From positions 1-8,641 of the forward strand of contig JAIRZW010000060.1 in NCBI GenBank assembly GCA_031267015.1: a DNA stretch of 8,641 nt, read 5' to 3'. The DNA comes from Heliobacteriaceae bacterium. Its GTDB lineage: Bacteria; Cyanobacteriota; Vampirovibrionia; Gastranaerophilales; Gastranaerophilaceae. This document shows positions 6,167 to 8,641 of this stretch, one piece after another. Under the pieces are notes generated by a model, which searched no databases, was not told where the DNA came from, and saw nothing but the letters and a program-made list of their open reading frames with translations. Numbering within the stretch: position 1 is the stretch's first letter; every line of letters begins with the position of its first letter. The translations under genes were made by a program, and so were the position numbers.

Positions 6167-6194
6167 CCCCCTTAAAAAAGGGGGACGTTTTTTT
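6167..6194 (+). terminator. Intrinsic terminator between convergent genes
   Basis: CCCCCTT (6167-6173), loop AAAA, AAGGGGG (6178-6184), then ACG and seven Ts (6188-6194). It is strong for the plus-strand gene, whose stop codon ends three nt before it. Read from the minus strand the same stem is followed by ATGTTATTT, so it may also act, less efficiently, for dnaK. Confidence 0.88.
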
Positions 6195-6197
6195 GTT

Positions 6198-8066
<1,869 letters not shown>

Positions 8067-8068
8067 TT

Positions 8069-8074
8069 ATTATA
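8069..8074 (-). promoter_or_regulatory. Candidate -10 box of dnaK
   Basis: A perfect TATAAT on the minus strand, giving a leader of about 25 nt that contains the AAGGAGA ribosome binding site. The -35 position (around 8092-8098) reads TCCATG/TTCCAT, a poor sigma70 match, so an activator or another sigma factor may be involved. Confidence 0.45.
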
Positions 8075-8122
8075 AATCCCGTTGGCAAAAACATGGAAAA
8101 AATAAACAAAAAATTAATTATT

Positions 8123-8152
8123 CGGGCAATGACATATTTTATGCTTTGTCCG
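8123..8152 (-). terminator. Possible hairpin/attenuator after the HTH gene
   Basis: CGGGCAA (8123-8129) can pair with TTGTCCG (8146-8152) with one G-U wobble, and the inner CATA/TATG can extend the stem. On the minus strand it is followed by AATAATTAATTTTTTG. It overlaps the end of the HTH reading frame. The long loop and interrupted U tract make it a weak terminator at best; it may partly uncouple the HTH gene from dnaK. Confidence 0.3.
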
Positions 8153-8348
8153 TAAAATCTAAACTATAACCCAGAATTTCCGCAATGTGATAGGCTTCTT
8201 TCAACGACAGTGTTTCGCGCTTAATCTTACCGATAAGACTTTCAAGAGAATACTTTTTGTTCATTCTTTCGGACAGTTTATGCGCAAGCGCTGTAAGAGT
8301 CGTATTTTTCATTGCAAGCAATGATTTTATTTTGCCTTTTATATTCAT
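8139..8348 (-). CDS. Small helix-turn-helix DNA-binding protein, 69 aa
   Basis: The protein is a single small helical domain with an XRE/phage-repressor-like pattern: helix 1 KGKIKSLLAMKN (4-15), helix 2 TLTALAHKLSERM (17-29), a turn, a probable recognition helix SLESLIGKIKRETLS (34-48), and EAYHIAEILGYSLDF (51-65), the typical closing helix of XRE-type domains. There is no sensor or oligomerisation domain. No ribosome binding site precedes the ATG at 8348, and a TATAAT box lies 7 nt before it, so translation is probably leaderless. It is divergent from the consensus promoter and tandem palindromes at 8369-8436, which makes it the obvious candidate to bind them, and it is upstream of dnaK on the same strand. 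The role as repressor or autoregulator is inferred from position; the HTH fold is fairly sure. Confidence 0.75.
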   Translation of the reverse strand: MNIKGKIKSLLAMKNTTLTALAHKLSERMNKKYSLESLIGKIKRETLSLKEAYHIAEILGYSLDFTDKA

Positions 8349-8355
8349 TTAAACA

Positions 8356-8361
8356 ATTATA
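8356..8361 (-). promoter_or_regulatory. -10 box of the HTH gene, leaderless arrangement
   Basis: Minus-strand TATAAT is followed by seven nt (TGTTTAA) and then the ATG at 8348, so transcription would start at or one nt from the start codon. The -35 position is poor. It lies only 8 nt from the -35 of the divergent plus-strand promoter, so the two promoters share a face and probably compete for polymerase. Confidence 0.45.
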
Positions 8362-8368
8362 GAATTAT

Positions 8369-8397
8369 TTGACAAAAAATGGAAACATGGTTATAAT
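8369..8397 (+). promoter_or_regulatory. Perfect consensus sigma70 promoter
   Basis: TTGACA (8369-8374), a 17-nt spacer and TATAAT (8392-8397): both hexamers and the spacing are the exact consensus. The predicted start is near 8404, inside the first palindrome of the tandem pair. An unregulated promoter this strong would be unusual, which fits repression by a factor bound at the palindromes. Confidence 0.85.
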
Positions 8398-8438
8398 TAC
8401 TAACGTATATGTTAGTAAACTAATTCAAATGTTAGTGA
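8397..8438 (+). promoter_or_regulatory. Tandem palindromic operator
   Basis: Site 1 is ACTAAC-GTATAT-GTTAGT (8399-8416), with flanking bases extending the arms to TTACTAAC/GTTAGTAA (8397-8418). Site 2 is ACTAAT-TCAAAT-GTTAGT (8419-8436). Both have 6-nt arms and a 6-nt spacer, and they start exactly 20 bp apart, about two helical turns, so dimers would sit on the same DNA face. Site 1 overlaps the end of the -10 box and the start point of the consensus promoter. The bound protein is unknown; the adjacent HTH protein is the best guess. Confidence 0.75.
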
Positions 8439-8467
8439 ATATTACAAAAGTTAAGAAAGAGGTACAA

Positions 8468-8566
8468 ATGAAAAACCATGGATTCATATTGGTGCTTGAC
8501 AAACACCCGAAAATCTTATACAATCACGGGTGGTTACATTTCGTAACAGATAGGAGAAAAGTATGA
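8468..8566 (+). CDS. Possible 32-aa leader peptide
   Basis: An ATG at 8468 preceded by AAAGAGG (8456-8462, 5 nt away) opens a 32-codon frame beginning MKNHGFILVL. Its TGA stop overlaps the prepilin start as ATGA (8563-8566), the layout of translationally coupled genes. The start MKNHGFILV resembles a prepilin N-terminus (KGFTLxE) but lacks the Glu and the hydrophobic helix, so it may be a decayed prepilin start or chance. A promoter for the next gene lies inside it. It may not be translated. Confidence 0.25.
   Translation: MKNHGFILVLDKHPKILYNHGWLHFVTDRRKV
8496..8524 (+). promoter_or_regulatory. Promoter of the prepilin gene
   Basis: TTGACA (8496-8501), 17-nt spacer, TACAAT (8519-8524): a perfect -35 and five of six matches at -10. 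The predicted start is near 8531, leaving a leader of about 32 nt with TAGGAG (8551-8556) as ribosome binding site. Confidence 0.75.
8504..8547 (+). promoter_or_regulatory. Two inverted repeats around the prepilin promoter start
   Basis: CACCCG (8504-8509) and CGGGTG (8527-8532) are perfect inverted repeats with 17 nt between them that bracket the -10 box and reach the start point. Immediately after, GTTAC (8533-8537) and GTAAC (8543-8547) form a second one within the mRNA leader. They could be operators, or a leader hairpin just ahead of the ribosome binding site. They differ in sequence from the ACTAAC/GTTAGT operators. Confidence 0.45.
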
Positions 8567-8641
8567 GAAAGTTAAAGTTATGTCATTGCGAGCCGTTAGG
8601 CGAAGCAATCCAGTCTGGATTGCGAGGATTCACTCTTGCAG
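8563..8641 (+). CDS. Type IV prepilin/pseudopilin, N-terminal fragment (runs off the window)
   Basis: Twenty-six codons are visible: MRKLKL, then CHCEPLGEAIQSGLR, then GFTLA, with the next codon starting with G, as expected for Glu. G|FTL(A/V/I)E is the class III signal cut by prepilin peptidase between Gly and Phe, with Glu at mature position 5; N-methylated mature pilins assemble into type IV pili or type II-secretion-like pseudopili. The basic start (RKLK) is normal for such leaders, but 22 residues before the cut is long compared with the usual 6-10. The extra residues are encoded by a copy of the palindromic repeat (8582-8623). TAGGAG (8551-8556) lies 6 nt before the ATG, and promoter 8496-8524 serves it. 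The hydrophobic helix and the rest lie beyond the window edge. Confidence 0.72.
   Translation, partial: MRKLKLCHCEPLGEAIQSGLRGFTLA
8582..8623 (+). repeat. Palindromic repeat element, truncated copy inside the prepilin leader
   Basis: GTCATTGCGAG (8582-8592) is identical to the left end of the element at 1438, and GCAATCCAG (8605-8613) pairs perfectly with CTGGATTGC (8615-8623) around one base. The expected right end CTCGCAATGAC is absent: after GGATTGC the sequence passes into the prepilin codons for RGFTLA. The reading frame stays open through the element and contributes about 15 residues to the leader peptide. Confidence 0.85.

Noticed and set aside
8369..8566. 65-aa frame covering the control region
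   Set aside because: Its upstream part runs through the promoter and the tandem palindromes and has no ribosome binding site; only the last 32 codons, from the ATG at 8468, have any translation signal.

Overview
This window looks like chromosomal DNA from a diderm, probably gut-associated bacterium. My best guess is Candidatus Gastranaerophilales (Melainabacteria, non-photosynthetic Cyanobacteriota), with moderate confidence. The grounds are an exported OmpH/Skp-like periplasmic protein, a prepilin starting with the G|FTLA motif common in that group, small proteins with N-termini of the form N-x-SGTxFT, a cyanobacterial-looking GatA, and a dispersed GTCATTGCGAG palindromic repeat. No mobile-element gene, CRISPR array, tRNA or rRNA gene is visible.

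Layout, left to right. 1-490: an orphan 95-aa gene, a purine-rich imperfect tandem repeat after it, and a clear intrinsic terminator. 500-1410: an OmpH/Skp-like periplasmic chaperone gene running convergently into, and overlapping by 12 nt, a YkgJ-type cysteine-cluster protein gene whose promoter implies a leaderless mRNA. 1438-1518: an 81-bp palindromic repeat element, then an unrecognised 142-aa gene on the minus strand. 2072-5184: a ThDP-dependent 2-oxo acid decarboxylase (pyruvate/indolepyruvate decarboxylase family) followed 41 nt later by gatA, the amidase subunit of the tRNA-dependent amidotransferase. 5185-6163: two AT-rich orphan small genes that seem to come from a tandem duplication that also copied the 3' end of gatA; a decayed gatA tail lies between them. 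6167-6194: a strong terminator shared at the convergence with dnaK. 6198-8348 (minus): dnaK, without grpE or dnaJ beside it, preceded by a 69-aa HTH regulator gene. 8349-8641: a compact control region with a perfect consensus sigma70 promoter, two tandem 18-bp palindromes spaced exactly 20 bp apart, a second good promoter with its own inverted repeats, a 32-aa mini-ORF, and the start of a type IV prepilin gene whose leader peptide contains a copy of the palindromic repeat in frame.

How the genes might work together: most are independent housekeeping units (protein folding by DnaK and the OmpH-like chaperone, aminoacyl-tRNA correction by GatA, 2-oxo acid decarboxylation). The right edge is the most unusual part. 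A small HTH protein is divergent from a heavily operator-decorated promoter that probably drives a pilin-like gene, and a repeat element has been domesticated as part of the prepilin signal sequence. This functional linkage is inferred from layout only.
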